Shown: piece after piece, positions 26,573 to 37,238 of the stretch
How positions within the stretch are numbered: position 1 is the first letter of the stretch
Layout of the letters: every line of letters starts with the position of its first letter
Assembly (NCBI RefSeq): GCF_963662255.1
Contig: NC_085049.1
Span: forward strand, 19,829,915-19,893,914
From: Cinclus cinclus
Lineage: Eukaryota > Chordata > Aves > Passeriformes > Cinclidae
Direction: 5' to 3'
Length of the DNA stretch: 64,000 bases
Program-made: the position numbers and the translations under genes
Notes under the pieces: model-generated
Told to the model about the DNA's origin: nothing
Database searches by the model: none
What the model saw: the letters and a program-made list of their open reading frames with translations, nothing else

Positions 26573-27274
26573 GACAGCATACATGTGTCATTGACTCTTT
26601 GTTTCTTTTCCTTTCATTCCTTTTAATTTTGACTCCCCCAGCCCCCCCTCCCCGGGAGGTAAAGGAAGGGCTTAAAAGCCCAAGATACTGAGTACCATCA
26701 GCTCCTCTGAAGACTCTTGGGAGAGTGAAGGTGCTAAGAATCTGGTTAGAATGTGATAGGAATGCCTTGCTACTGGGGATGGACAGACCTATGTGTTGTA
26801 GGTTTTATCAGGAAAGTTCAGGTCATTGTACTTACAGCTATGCCAGTGCTGTATTGTGGGCAAGAGCTGGTTAAGGCAAGTTGGTCTGAAAAGAAAACAC
26901 GTTACAAAACCAGCAGTGAAGTGCAGCCTGATTTCAGTGACCCGCTGCAAGATTTCCACAGTGACCTTCATAGCAGGGATGGTTCCTGACCTGTTTAGCT
27001 GTCCAGCCTTAGGGATTAATTCTGTCTTCATTTGGACTCCAGATGTTCATGGACTGTTGAGGGTATTTGAGGGGTTCAGTGGAATGCAGAATGAGGTTCT
27101 TCATGTGCTTATAGCAGGAAAATTGCAGAAATGAATGTAAGTGTCATTTAAAATTAGTCAAAGCTTCAAAAATCGTTTCTGTGTGTGACTTGCTCTTCTG
27201 CTTGGATTGTAACTTTAGCCTTAAAGACTTGTACTTCTCACACGAGATTGTCTCTGCTTAAAGAGAGTCTGGGA

Positions 27275-27280
27275 AATAAA
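27275..27280 (+). terminator. Candidate poly(A) signal AATAAA
   Basis: First canonical hexamer downstream of the ST8SIA1 stop, within gggaaataaaacaacc. A second at 27899-27904 (cataataaaaaatt) is an alternative. AT-rich DNA yields such hexamers by chance, so confidence is limited. Confidence 0.35.
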
Positions 27281-29309
27281 ACAACCTTTGGGAGCACCAA
27301 AAAGCTGCACAGGCAGCAAGAAAAAGGAAAAAAGAGAAGGGCATGCCTGATGTAAGGCTGCCCTGCTTGCAGTGGTGTATTCTGTCAGTGTGCACAGTGC
27401 CTGAAGGAATGTTTTATTTTGAGTTATTACTTGGGCAGCAGATGGTCCTCTCACCGTGGAAATGAGAAATCGTTTTGTTTTTTTCTTTTGGTTTAGCACT
27501 GGAGCACAAGAGGAGAATCCCACCTCAGTCTGCGGTGCAATTTAAGCTCCGAGATGTTACCACCATTAACTTGAAAAATCCAGATCACTGTTCTCTTTCT
27601 TATTATCTTATTACTGAAAATCTAGTCAAGGTGTTGGAACAACAAAACTGTCATCAACTTTCCGCAACAACTCACTGTACTGTTCTAGCTCCAAATTTCT
27701 AGTATTTTAGGGGATGTGTCTTCTCAAGTGTTGATAAGGCCTCTCCTTGTAGACTACCAGCTGCAAGTTCTATAGATAAAAATAGTTTTTTAAAAAAGCT
27801 AAATCCATGGCTCTTCTTTAAATATGAATAGTTCAACTCTCTGTGTAGGAAACTGGGGGAAAAATAGTAGTTTTTTTCATCTTAAACCTATGTTTCATAA
27901 TAAAAAATTTCTTTTGGAATATGGATATTCCAAACATAAAGTGGGCAGTATTTCACAGGATTACAGGGCAATGCTAAAGAGTAATGTTGAGATTTTGGAG
28001 TGTTCTAGTTATTGTTCTGATAGAATCTGAATGTAGCTCATAGACCATGTTATCTTGTCCCTGTTTTCATTAAAACTACAGAGAGCACACTGATGGAACA
28101 CCACTTGATAATTCATTCAGTTTCATTAGTGCATTATCTGTGATGTGGGGACTCGGTGAGGAAGGATTTGAAAGTAAATTGAAAGTAAACCTTGCTGCTT
28201 GTTATGGCAGAATTTGACTGAGCTGCCTTTCTTAGAGACAAAGAGGTGCCTGTATGGTTTTTATGGGGTGCATCAAGTGTTGTTTAGTGCTTTATAGATC
28301 TGTGAAAACAGCAGTTGGAACATGATGTGCTAAAAATGGCACTTCAGCAGGATGCCAGCATTTCCTTGAGACTGGGAGGCTACAGGGAGAGAAGGGAGGA
28401 ACTGCCTCTTTGCTGGTCATCTTTTGGTATTTTTAGCAGTACATAGGAATTCACATCTGAGCTTCTCTTACAGCTCTTCAACCCCTTGGTAATTTTTTGT
28501 GCCATATGTTGGGAAAATAACTGGATTAGAAGTCCAAGTGTTTTTGTAGGAAAACTCTGTCCTGTGTTTCTTAAGGTCTGGCTTGTTCATGTTCAACCAG
28601 TGCCCTGGATATCTGGAGGTGCTGTATTCCCCACCTCTGTGAGATTGAACCTGAGGCCTTTCTGAGTCCCTTGTGGTGTCTGCAGTGCTGATGTTTGCTA
28701 GGAAATAGCTTCCTATTCCTAAGGAATTACTAAGGAATTATGGGAGCAGGAGAGACCCAGGCTGTGTGTGATGTGTGGCTGATATTGGAGAAATCTATAA
28801 TTCTGGCTCTGTTCACATTTACATTCAGTGAGTATAACTGGCACACACAGTACAAAAGCAACCACATTTGATGAGGAAGTAATGGCCTCAAGGATAAACA
28901 ATTTTCTATAACTTCCAGAAAACTGGTAGTTGAGAAAAGGAGTGAAACAAAAATAAATGCTGCTTTTGAGAGGCAAAATCTGATTTAGCTGACTTGTCTG
29001 TGGAAAGACTGGCCAGCAATCAACCTTTTGCCCAGCAGGTAAAAAGGGATGCAGGAGAGCCCTGCAAGTCCTTCGTGTCAAGAGCAGTCAAAAAGACAAA
29101 ACCAAGCAGCTGCAAGAGTGGCTGTTACCTGACAGAAATGTTGGAGTGAAGGCTCTCTTGTGGAGCTTGCCTTGTGGATGTCTCAGAGGAGGGCAGTCCA
29201 TGTGTAGGATCGCTGATATGAGACACAGCATTACATGGAAGGGCCTAAGAATTTATCCACCTTCAGGAGGGAGGTCATTGCTTGTGTTGCTATATTTTTA
29301 GTGAAGTCT
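27281..29309. other. Downstream flank, no gene recognised
   Basis: AT-rich DNA that may still be distal 3' UTR up to about 27904. A 75-codon frame at 27475-27702 follows a pyrimidine-rich run and AG (ttttcttttggtttag) but has no recognised homology. Confidence 0.4.
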
Positions 29310-29598
29310 TTTGGAAGACTTTCACCAGGCACAACCAACAGAACAAGAGGACACAGTCTCAAGTTGTGTCAACAGAAAATTAGGTTGGATATTAGGAAAA
29401 AGTTTTTCACTGAAAGAGTGATAAAGTGCTGGAATGGTCTGCCCGGGGAGATGGTAGAGTCACCATTCCTGGATGTGTTTTAAAAAAGACTGGATATGGA
29501 ACTTGGTGCCATAGTCTAGTTGAGGTGTTAGGGTGTGGGTTGGACTCGATGATCTTGAAGGTCTCTTCTTCCAACCTAGTGATTCTGTGATTCTGTGA
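29310..29598 (+). mobile_element. CR1 LINE 3' end, plus strand
   Basis: Carries the end of CR1 ORF2 in recognisable form (residues [13 protein letters not shown] then [12 protein letters not shown]), followed by the short 3' UTR ggttggactcgatgatcttgaaggtctc and the diagnostic tail attctgtgattctgtga at 29582-29598. The part from about 29225 may also belong to it. The 5' part is missing, as is usual for CR1 copies. The tail sets the orientation. Confidence 0.9.
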
Positions 29599-32500
29599 AA
29601 TCTCAATATTTGTTAGTGAAATTCCCTCCTGCAGCACCTCTGTTTCCACTGCCAGTCCCTGAATTTCCCTGATAGTGTAGCTAAAGCAGCACAGATCTGT
29701 CAGGTTGACAGCTACTGCAGCTCATCTTCAATAAAAGCTGTTTCAGGGTGGCCAAATTATTTGTTAATATTAATAGTTATTAATTTTATGATAGAGCTAA
29801 CAAGGGACAGAAGTGCTGGAATGTTGCTCTGCCTGTGTAGGAATCATTGTCCCATGTTTGTAAGGAGAATAAATTAAATACCTTTACAACAAAAATATGC
29901 ACTGAAGTCCCTCTTTATACAATCTTTTTGGGGCTGTATATGTTCTTAAGGAAATCAAGACCAGTTTTTGAACTTGCGATGAAACTATGTAAAACTTTTC
30001 CTCCGTGTTGATTAGGAAGCCTCTCTGAGCTCTTTCTAGATCAGACAAGCAAAACAGAAGCCAGCAAAGCAAAGTCCTAGAGAAGGGAGTGGGAGGTGTG
30101 CTCATGAGAATAAAAACATCTCTAATTTTGGCACAGACTTTGTTACACTGCTAAGAACTCTTGCTCATGAATGCTGTATTTTTATATTTTTGCTGGAATG
30201 AAGATAACAAGTTTGGTGTGAGGCAGCTACTAAAGTTAAAGGTCTAAGCCTCTGTTACAGCTGAAGTTTTACAGAATATGGAAATATTGCCTGTTTTTTT
30301 TAACTTGACTACTTCCATATTTTTGTAATTTTCCTCAAAATTCGTGTTGGTATCTAAGCAGCTGAGTTGGCACTTCTGTGAGAGCTGAAACTAAGCAAAG
30401 CATCTGCTTTTTGAAACTCAGTGTCCTGAAATGTGGTAGTTACAGAAAATTCCTGGAAACAGCTTCATGAATGCTAGCTTAATATTGGGCTCACCCTTGC
30501 CTGTGATTAAGGCGTAAGGGAACTTTTGATCTAGAAGTGAGGAAAATGAAGGTGACAGCAATCTCACCATTTGCTGCCTGACTCTTCTTCAGCTTAATAG
30601 ATTAATAAGTACTGGAAGAAGTCCAGGTTATAGGAAGGACAAGATGTTCTTTCCTGCCACTCCCATCAAACACACAGATATAAAATGGACTAACGAGCTG
30701 CTATCTTGAATTGTGGCCTCCTTCAAAAGCTCATATGGTGGAGTTTCCATTAGCTGATTCTTCCAAGTAAGCAAAATTCATCAGGCTTTGTCCAGAAATA
30801 TCTGTTCCCCATCTCCATGATTGTTTGAGGGGTATTCTGGGTACTGTAGCTGTCCTAATGTGCAGTGACCTCCTCTTAATGTGGACTTCTATTTCTTCCC
30901 CAAAACATCATCCTGAAGGATCTCTCTTCCCTGTTCTTAGAGATGACTTTTCCCTTTGCAAATAGAAGTGTGATTTTTAAAAATCCAGCCATAAGGCAGC
31001 TAATATGTTTTGTTGTTTGAACAAGCTTTTTTTTTTTAAAATTTTGACATATCCACCAAGAGTTCAAAATATCTCCAAATAAAAAATATTACTTCAGCCA
31101 GGTGTTGGTAATTCCCCTACTGGAGAAGAGAAAGAAGAAAGAAGAAGGATGTGTTTTTCAGGGCAATTGTTGTAAAATAATATCTGTTTCCTTGAATTCC
31201 CATATTTTACCTCTTGGAATCTGTCATATGTTTGAGGTTTTTGTAGTTTCTGAACAGAATAATGAGTAAAAGACTTAGATTTATTTTTGTTAAATATTAG
31301 CAAACTTGTTTCTGTAAGTGGATTGCAAAGAGCCAGCAGTAGGCTTAACCTCTCTTCCCTGGCTGATATTTTTTTTGGCAGCAGTGAGAACCTAAACAGC
31401 TACTCATTCCTCCTTGATTATTCATTTTCATCAGTTTTTATTGCAGGAGGCTGAGCCCTGGTGTATTCAGCCTCTTTAGCTTAATGCATATGCTTTAAAA
31501 TGAATTTCACTCTGCTTTTCAGTTGTTATGCTGGGGGCAAAAAGTATAGCTAATTGAAAATGCTGGGTTTGGTACAACCAGGAGAGAGGCACTGCCAGAT
31601 CCAGGCTTCTTCTGGCCATTCTGAGTTCCCTGCAGGACTGTGAAAACACTCCAGCTGTGGCTGTGAGACCCAGCTGTGCAGGACAGAACAGGAGCTAGAG
31701 CTTTTTCTCTGCTGGGAAAGGCTGATTGTTGTGCTGTGGCTTTGCCCAGTGCCCACTAATGCCACCCTGACTGGGCTCAGTACCAGGGGATGCAGCTCCA
31801 TGACCAGCTTATGATCCCAGATAATTACCCATGGCATGGTAAGCCGTGTCCTGCTTCACAGTCAGGAGTGCTGGGATTACTGGAAGTGATGGTAGTAGCT
31901 CATCCCTTTGGAGACCAGCCTGCTTCTAGCAGCATTTGAGATCCCTGGCAAGTCTCAGAAAAGCCTATTAAAACTGCATCTTAAATTATTGACTGTGTAC
32001 TCCCTCTGCTGTGGAGGGGGTCAGTTTTCTGCTGAGCTGAATATTTATCCTGTCTAGGACCCTCTAAAGCAAGGGAACCTTTAGCACTCTGACCACATGG
32101 AATTTACTGTGTTACTTGATGTCTTCACCTTCCAAGTTAAATCTTTCTTTCCCCCCCCTTTATCCTGGATTTAACTCCTGTGAGTGAATCCAGAGTGGGT
32201 TTAAGAAAGCAGTGCCACTAGTAATTATTCTCTGGGTTTATGAATAAGATGGTGTTCAACAAACACTGGAGTACATTTGGACAGTTCCTTCTGATTTCTA
32301 ATTGTACATTCAATTAATTGTTTCAGTCAGATTGGACCCATAGCAGAGATGAGTTGCATCATTTTCTGTTCATTGGAAGGAAACAATCACAGAATTGTAT
32401 TACATTTCAAGATTAATTCTTATCAACAGCTTAAGGAATCTTCCTTCTGCAGGAAGCTTTGGTATTGCATGATTATCTTGGTAGTAAATGAAAATTCTTC

Positions 32501-32877
32501 ACTGAAAATAAATGCATAATCTGAAGTACTAAGACACCAATTTGAGTTTCTACTCAGATATCTTCAACAAAGCTTTTGGTGTTCTGCAAAATTGCCATAA
32601 TCACAACTTTTGTTTTCTTCTGTGCATCTGTTTTTATAGGAAATGCTTGAAATTTTTTTATAAACCCTTCATGTGCTGAAAATAAACACTCCTTCTTCAG
32701 GAGCACAAGTTTCTTTTTGGGTACCCATCATATGCAGAGTAAAACTGCCAAAAGGTGTCCAGTTTTCAGGACAATGCTGGTTTGGAGTAGCCTGGGAGGA
32801 CTCCTTTGATGAGCATGTGAGTTGACTGCTGCCTCTTGAGCTGTAGAGTTTGGGCAGATGATACAGAGTGTGCTGAC
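29599..32877. other. Intergenic stretch, nothing recognised
   Basis: AT-rich DNA with short unassigned frames; no repeat ends or coding homology seen by eye. Confidence 0.4.
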
Positions 32878-32898
32878 AAAAAAAAAAAAAAAAAAAAA
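32878..32898. repeat. Poly-A tract (21 nt)
   Basis: An uninterrupted run of 21 A. The sequence on its left (gtttgggcagatgatacagagtgtgctgac) is not recognised as a retroposed gene, so a processed-pseudogene tail is possible but unsupported. Confidence 0.9.
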
Positions 32899-33807
32899 GA
32901 TATTTTAGCCACAGCTCTGCCTGCTTGATGCCTCCCACTATGTGTCTTCATTTTCTGAGGGCCCTTCAAGGACTGATCCCATAAATCAGTCATGTGTTGA
33001 CTGGTTTTAAAGGCCTGGACTTTGTACTTAAAACTACAAGGAGCATGGAAATGCCTGGAAATTATGTCCTTTAGTGTATTATAATTTGGTCACTGCATGG
33101 TTTGGCCTGTTACAGAACATATACATAAAAATCATTTTATCTGAGTATCCAAAAGCCATCTTATCTGAGTATGAGACTTGCATATAGGAGGAGGTCACTG
33201 GAAGGTGACCCCCTGATGCTGCAGAGTGCAAAAACCACTCTGGTTTTATTTCTGTCAATAATGAAATCCCCACTGAGGTAATATTGGATTAGGTCAGCTC
33301 TCAGTGCTCTTGATACTCCCACTCCATAAGCACTTCCAATAATCATTCCATGTAAAGGCAGAATCAAGAGATGTTTTTTTTCTTGTTCATGCATGTCACT
33401 TTGCATTGAAAATGGAACAAAAAGTCAATCAGAGCTCTTACCCTTTTCAGAGGTCTCTGGAGACTCCCTAAATAATAGATAGGCACACAGTTATGTAAAT
33501 ATAAACAAAATAGCCTGAAGTTTATAGGTCAGATACTGGTTAATATCTTGAAGAATCAATTTCAAATCATTTAGAGGAAAAAATTGCAAAAATTTTACAT
33601 GTGAAAAATATCTCCTATTTTTTCCTCCTAAAATGCACTAAGAACTAAAGAAACCATGTTAAAAAAAACCAAACTAACATGTTAAAAGATATGTGAATTT
33701 TCCCTGGTTTCCAACTTATTCTGCATTTCTAGCTTTGTATTCAAGTCCATACTTCTTCATAGCTTCCAATCCTATATTGTCCAATGTGGTGTCAATAGAC
33801 TAAAAAG

Positions 33808-33810
<3 letters not shown>
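32899..33810. other. Intergenic stretch, nothing recognised
   Basis: No coding homology, LTR end or CR1 tail seen. Confidence 0.4.
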
Positions 33811-33854
<44 letters not shown>

Positions 33855-33855
33855 T
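33811..33855. repeat. (TA)n microsatellite
   Basis: About 37 bases of uninterrupted TA followed by acatatatgta. It is likely length-variable and can extrude a cruciform. Confidence 0.95.
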
Positions 33856-33911
33856 GTATTCCAAATGTAGTAAGAGAAAAAAAGAGAAAAAATGAAAAGC
33901 TCAGGACAGAG

Positions 33912-33947
33912 GTTCAGCTCTTCTGAAATGTTCAGCTCTTCTGAAAT
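33912..33947. repeat. Exact 18-bp tandem duplication
   Basis: The unit gttcagctcttctgaaat occurs twice with no gap (33912-33929 and 33930-33947). The copies are identical, which suggests a recent slippage or repair duplication. Confidence 0.95.
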
Positions 33948-35797
33948 CTGAGACTGTTTATGTGCTACCATGTTGTAGTGGTGGCCAAAGAAGTAGACAA
34001 AGATCAGAAAGGAGATAAAGGGACACAGCATTTCTGGTAAAGAGATGGAAGCATAGATTTAAACACTTGGAACCCAAAGTAGTTAATAGATGTTAGGTCT
34101 TTATTCTTTTGCTTTTCTTTCCCTTGGTTCTTGTACTGGGGTGAAACTTGCTGTGTTCACAAGTTGCTTAAAATTTTCTCTGTACTACACTGAACTTCCT
34201 TCTGGCTCTAAACCTAAAAAATTAACAGAGGGACAAAAAACACTTTAGCTTTATCAATATTTGTATGCAGCATTTTACATCTTCCTAGTACTAATTACTC
34301 TATTAACTCATAGTTAAATGAAGAAGTGGAAACTGCTACTTATCCCAGAGTTTTGAAGTCTTTCTTCCTGTGTTGATTTCTCTGTTTTCTCTGTTAGGTG
34401 AGTGGAGATGACTTTTACTTCAGATGTGGTGACAATTAATTAACTCATGCTTGGGAAGTAAAGTGAAAAAAAAATAAAACAAACAGAAATTTTATTAAGG
34501 TTATCTGTTTTGAGCAGTGAAAACAAGCAGATGAACTACCCTTTTTATCTGAGTGAATTTATGCTTTTGTGTTAAAATCTTCCCCTCTTGTTAGGAAGTA
34601 CAACGTGAACATTACATTCAGGGAACACCTGGATTGCAGGAAATGGAAAAGCTGTGCATTTTTTAATGAGAAAAGAAGGTTTTCTCCTCTCTCTCACACC
34701 CTTCCATTTATAAACCAGATTTTATGCTCTCTTTCACTGTTCTGACTCAATCAAATCAATAGAATTGCCTGGATTTTATCTAGATGGCTGTTCTCAAACC
34801 TGAGGGAATTCATCCTATGAAAATTTAAAATTATTTTAAAGCACTGCCAGATTATGATACTTTGTCAAAGTATCATAATTCTGTAATCTATTCTTCATTC
34901 AACCAATTCTTTTTCCTAAAAAGTATAGACCTTGACCAATTTATGCTCTTTGTTGGTTGCTATTGTAAGGAAATATCTCACTGAATTTCAAACTTCTGCT
35001 GCATGAAAGCATCACAGATTGAAATCAAATCATGATCTATGTCATGTCCTTGTTTCATGGAAGTGATCCATGTGCTGCTTGATTTGTCAAGTGTATTGGA
35101 TGAGCCAAGTGAAAATGAAAAAAGGGTTTTTCTACACTGGGAAGCTTCACCATTCACTGGCTGTAACTGGCAATTAGATATCCCCAAGTAATTTATTATT
35201 CTTGATGGATCTGATGTCTGCGAGTGCTTCCATTCATCAAATAATTTTGTTAGATTTTATTGATGGGTTGGGATGGTATTTTCCCCCTGCTTTTCGACTG
35301 CAATTCTTCTTTTCTGATAGTGTTTGCAAGGAAGAAATCCTTCTTTCTTCTCTCTTGTTTTTTAAATGACAAATTATATCTAAGGCATTATTCTAAACTC
35401 AAATGCTGGTTTTCTTTAAGAAGGTGGTCTTATGCTTTTTTTCTGTGTTGTGCACAGTATTTTCTTTTCATAACAATGCTTATGTTTTCAGTGATGAAAT
35501 TTCAACAAATTATCTTCTTCTTTAAAAACTGAAAGATTTACAGGCTTTCATAAACCCCAGTTTATTAAACTGTCTTTGGGTTTTATCCTAAATTGAACAT
35601 GGTCACATCTTGAATCTTTGGCATAGCTTAGTACACTCATACTCAATCAAATGTCAATAAAATAAAAATTGATTTCCAAAATAGCTTTCAACTTCAGTTA
35701 AAAGCAAAGAGTTTTCTCCTTAATAAGGGTCTGTAACTGCCATGGTGATAGTGAGGGCTAAAGAACCTAGAAAGAAAACAGCACACTTTTGAGATAA
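33948..35797. other. Intergenic stretch with one strong palindrome
   Basis: No gene recognised. The palindrome at 34851-34879 is listed separately. Confidence 0.4.
34851..34879. repeat. Perfect inverted repeat, 14-bp arms, 1-nt spacer
   Basis: Left arm attatgatactttg (34851-34864), single spacer t, right arm caaagtatcataat (34866-34879). The arms are exact reverse complements. No U-run follows to suggest RNA termination, and no mobile-element ends border it. Confidence 0.97.
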
Positions 35798-36260
35798 TGT
35801 TAGTATAGGAGGTAATATAAAGGCTGGTCTTTATTGGAGGCATCCACGGGCAGGCATGGAAAATGTCCACAAAATGCTCACCCCCACATTGGGTGAATAC
35901 AGTTTTATAAGTTTAGCAAATTAACATAATAGACAAGAATCACCAATTAGAGACATAAATGGTGAGGCAATTTCCCCTAGTTCAACCTTCTTTGAATCCT
36001 GCTCCCCCTCCCTTAGATGGAAACTAAACTTTGTTTATAAAAATGCATCTCAAAGAAGTGGTCTCAACTTTGGTTCCTACAGAGAACCAAGATAGGATAG
36101 GGGCCTTGGAGTGTGTTTTGTCTTTCTGCCTATCGGGGCAGGGAAAAGTACTGGGGAAACTAGCTAGAATACAGTAATAGGCTGCAGAACCACAAACAGA
36201 TATGTGGAGAATACAGAGAATATATATGAAAGGGGAAAGGCAAAAATCAATTTGGCATCA
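35798..36260 (-). repeat. 3' LTR of the minus-strand retrovirus
   Basis: On the minus strand the LTR starts TGATGCC (at 36260) directly after the polypurine tract and ends TAACA (at 35798), giving TG...CA ends and a 463 bp length. AATAAA on the minus strand lies at 35830-35835, about 32 bases before the end, as expected for a U5-short LTR. Confidence 0.75.
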
Positions 36261-36276
36261 TTTCCCCCCATTTTTA
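36261..36276 (-). other. Polypurine tract of the minus-strand retrovirus
   Basis: The + strand tttccccccattttta reads TAAAAATGGGGGGAAA on the minus strand, immediately 5' of the LTR start. This is the primer site for plus-strand DNA synthesis in retroviruses and fixes the LTR boundary. Confidence 0.7.
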
Positions 36277-36399
36277 GAGGCTAACAAGACTCTACCTTGT
36301 CTAATCTCTACTCCATATTTAACCACACCATTGTATCATACAGCCACCTATTATTTAAAGAGCAACTACAGATGTAAGTAGTATGAACAGTTCCTTTTG

Positions 36400-36930
36400 T
36401 CCAGGCCCAGTTCCATAACCATGAGGTGAGATTGTCAAAGATATATTCAAAGATCAATGGGCCTTCTGAAAATTACCTGACGTAGAATTTGAGTTTGCTT
36501 TCAAGTTCCAACCAAATCCTTAATAATTCTTTCATCTACATAAGAACAACAGCTACAGTTAATGATTTTGCAGCTAGTAGGAAATTGAGAGTCATTCTGT
36601 TTTGTAAAACTATATCAGAGAAATCATAGGCTTCTTCCTGTAAGGCTGAAATTGCATCTGAAATTTGCTTTTCAATGTGTTCAATAATCCTTACTGTGAT
36701 CAAATACTAAGTTTGGAGTTACAGCCCCATGGGCACAGGCCCAATCTTTATCTAAGGTCAAAACTTACCAGACCTCATTTTCACATATTCAGTACCACCC
36801 TGACAAGTTGTTCTTATGAAGAGCTTTTGGATGCATTTTGGACTAAAACCACGTGCAAATTTTGGGACCAAATCTGCACCATAGTTACCAACTGTGCATA
36901 TAACAGACATGAAAGAACCATTTAAATCAC
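36400..36930 (-). pseudogene. Retroviral env transmembrane subunit remnant
   Basis: Between 36690 and 36563 the minus strand encodes a heptad-like helical stretch ending in an LQNR-type core, the conserved segment of gamma/alpha-type retroviral TM ectodomains. An in-frame TAG follows shortly, and the cysteine cluster expected next sits in a different frame, so the copy is frameshifted. Further left, a Trp-rich membrane-proximal pattern (SWLWNW) occurs near 36415. The surface subunit is largely absent or unrecognisable. It cannot encode a functional envelope protein. Confidence 0.65.
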
Positions 36931-37005
36931 ATAATCCTGATTTCTATCAGTCTCTGTTTTCCAGATGTTTCAGGAGAAAGGTCTCTTAACCTGGGAGCAG
37001 TGAAT

Positions 37006-37212
37006 TCAGGGTTCCCTGGCAGCAGCCCTGGCTTGAGTGAGAACAGTCAGGACTTTGAACGGTCCTCTCCACATAGTTTGCAAGAGTGACTGTGCTACCA
37101 TTTAACATAGACCCAGTCTCCAGACTGGAAAAGATGGGCAGATGTGTCCAGTCCTGTTTGGTCTGGGTAACATGGTGAACCTCTGGACCTTCTGCAGAGC
37201 GGAACTTAAAGC
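37006..37212 (-). pseudogene. Retroviral pol integrase C-terminal remnant
   Basis: A minus-strand frame ending at the TGA 37006-37008 shows WRGPFKVLTVLTQ, the pattern of the integrase C-terminal domain in ERVs (W-x-GP-[YF]-x-V-L). Just upstream, residues like GDWVYVK are split between frames by indels. It precedes the env remnant in the expected order and is cut off at about 37212. Confidence 0.6.
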
Positions 37213-37238
37213 TAATCCTAACCCCTAACCCTAACCCC
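37213..37238. repeat. Interstitial telomere-like repeat (CCCTAA-type)
   Basis: The sequence taatcctaacccctaaccctaacccc holds three to four imperfect units of CCCTAA, with one exact CCCTAA and variants carrying an extra C. It begins where retroviral homology ends and is followed by ordinary AT-rich DNA. Confidence 0.8.

Larger units (their letters stand above)
26101..27280 (+). other. ST8SIA1: ST8SIA1 3' untranslated region (end uncertain)
   Basis: The sequence directly after the TGA stop has no continuing homology. The first canonical AATAAA hexamer in the sense direction is at 27275-27280, and another lies at 27899-27904, so the UTR may be about 1.2 or 1.8 kb or may extend further by alternative polyadenylation. 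It contains a pure (GT)20 tract and a C-rich patch near 26635-26655. The end is not proven; RNA data would be needed to set it. Confidence 0.5.
35798..37212 (-). mobile_element. 5'-truncated endogenous retrovirus, minus strand (LTR, env TM remnant, pol tail)
   Basis: Read on the minus strand the order is pol integrase tail (37212-37006), env transmembrane region (about 36930-36400), purine-rich tract (about 36275-36262) and 3' LTR (36260-35798). This is retroviral order. No 5' LTR, gag, protease or reverse transcriptase is present: homology stops near 37212, where telomere-like repeats begin. Stops and frameshifts break pol and env, so the element is defective. The simple env TM with a Cys-cluster type ectodomain fits gamma- or alpha-like avian ERVs; the class is not settled. 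Confidence 0.75.
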
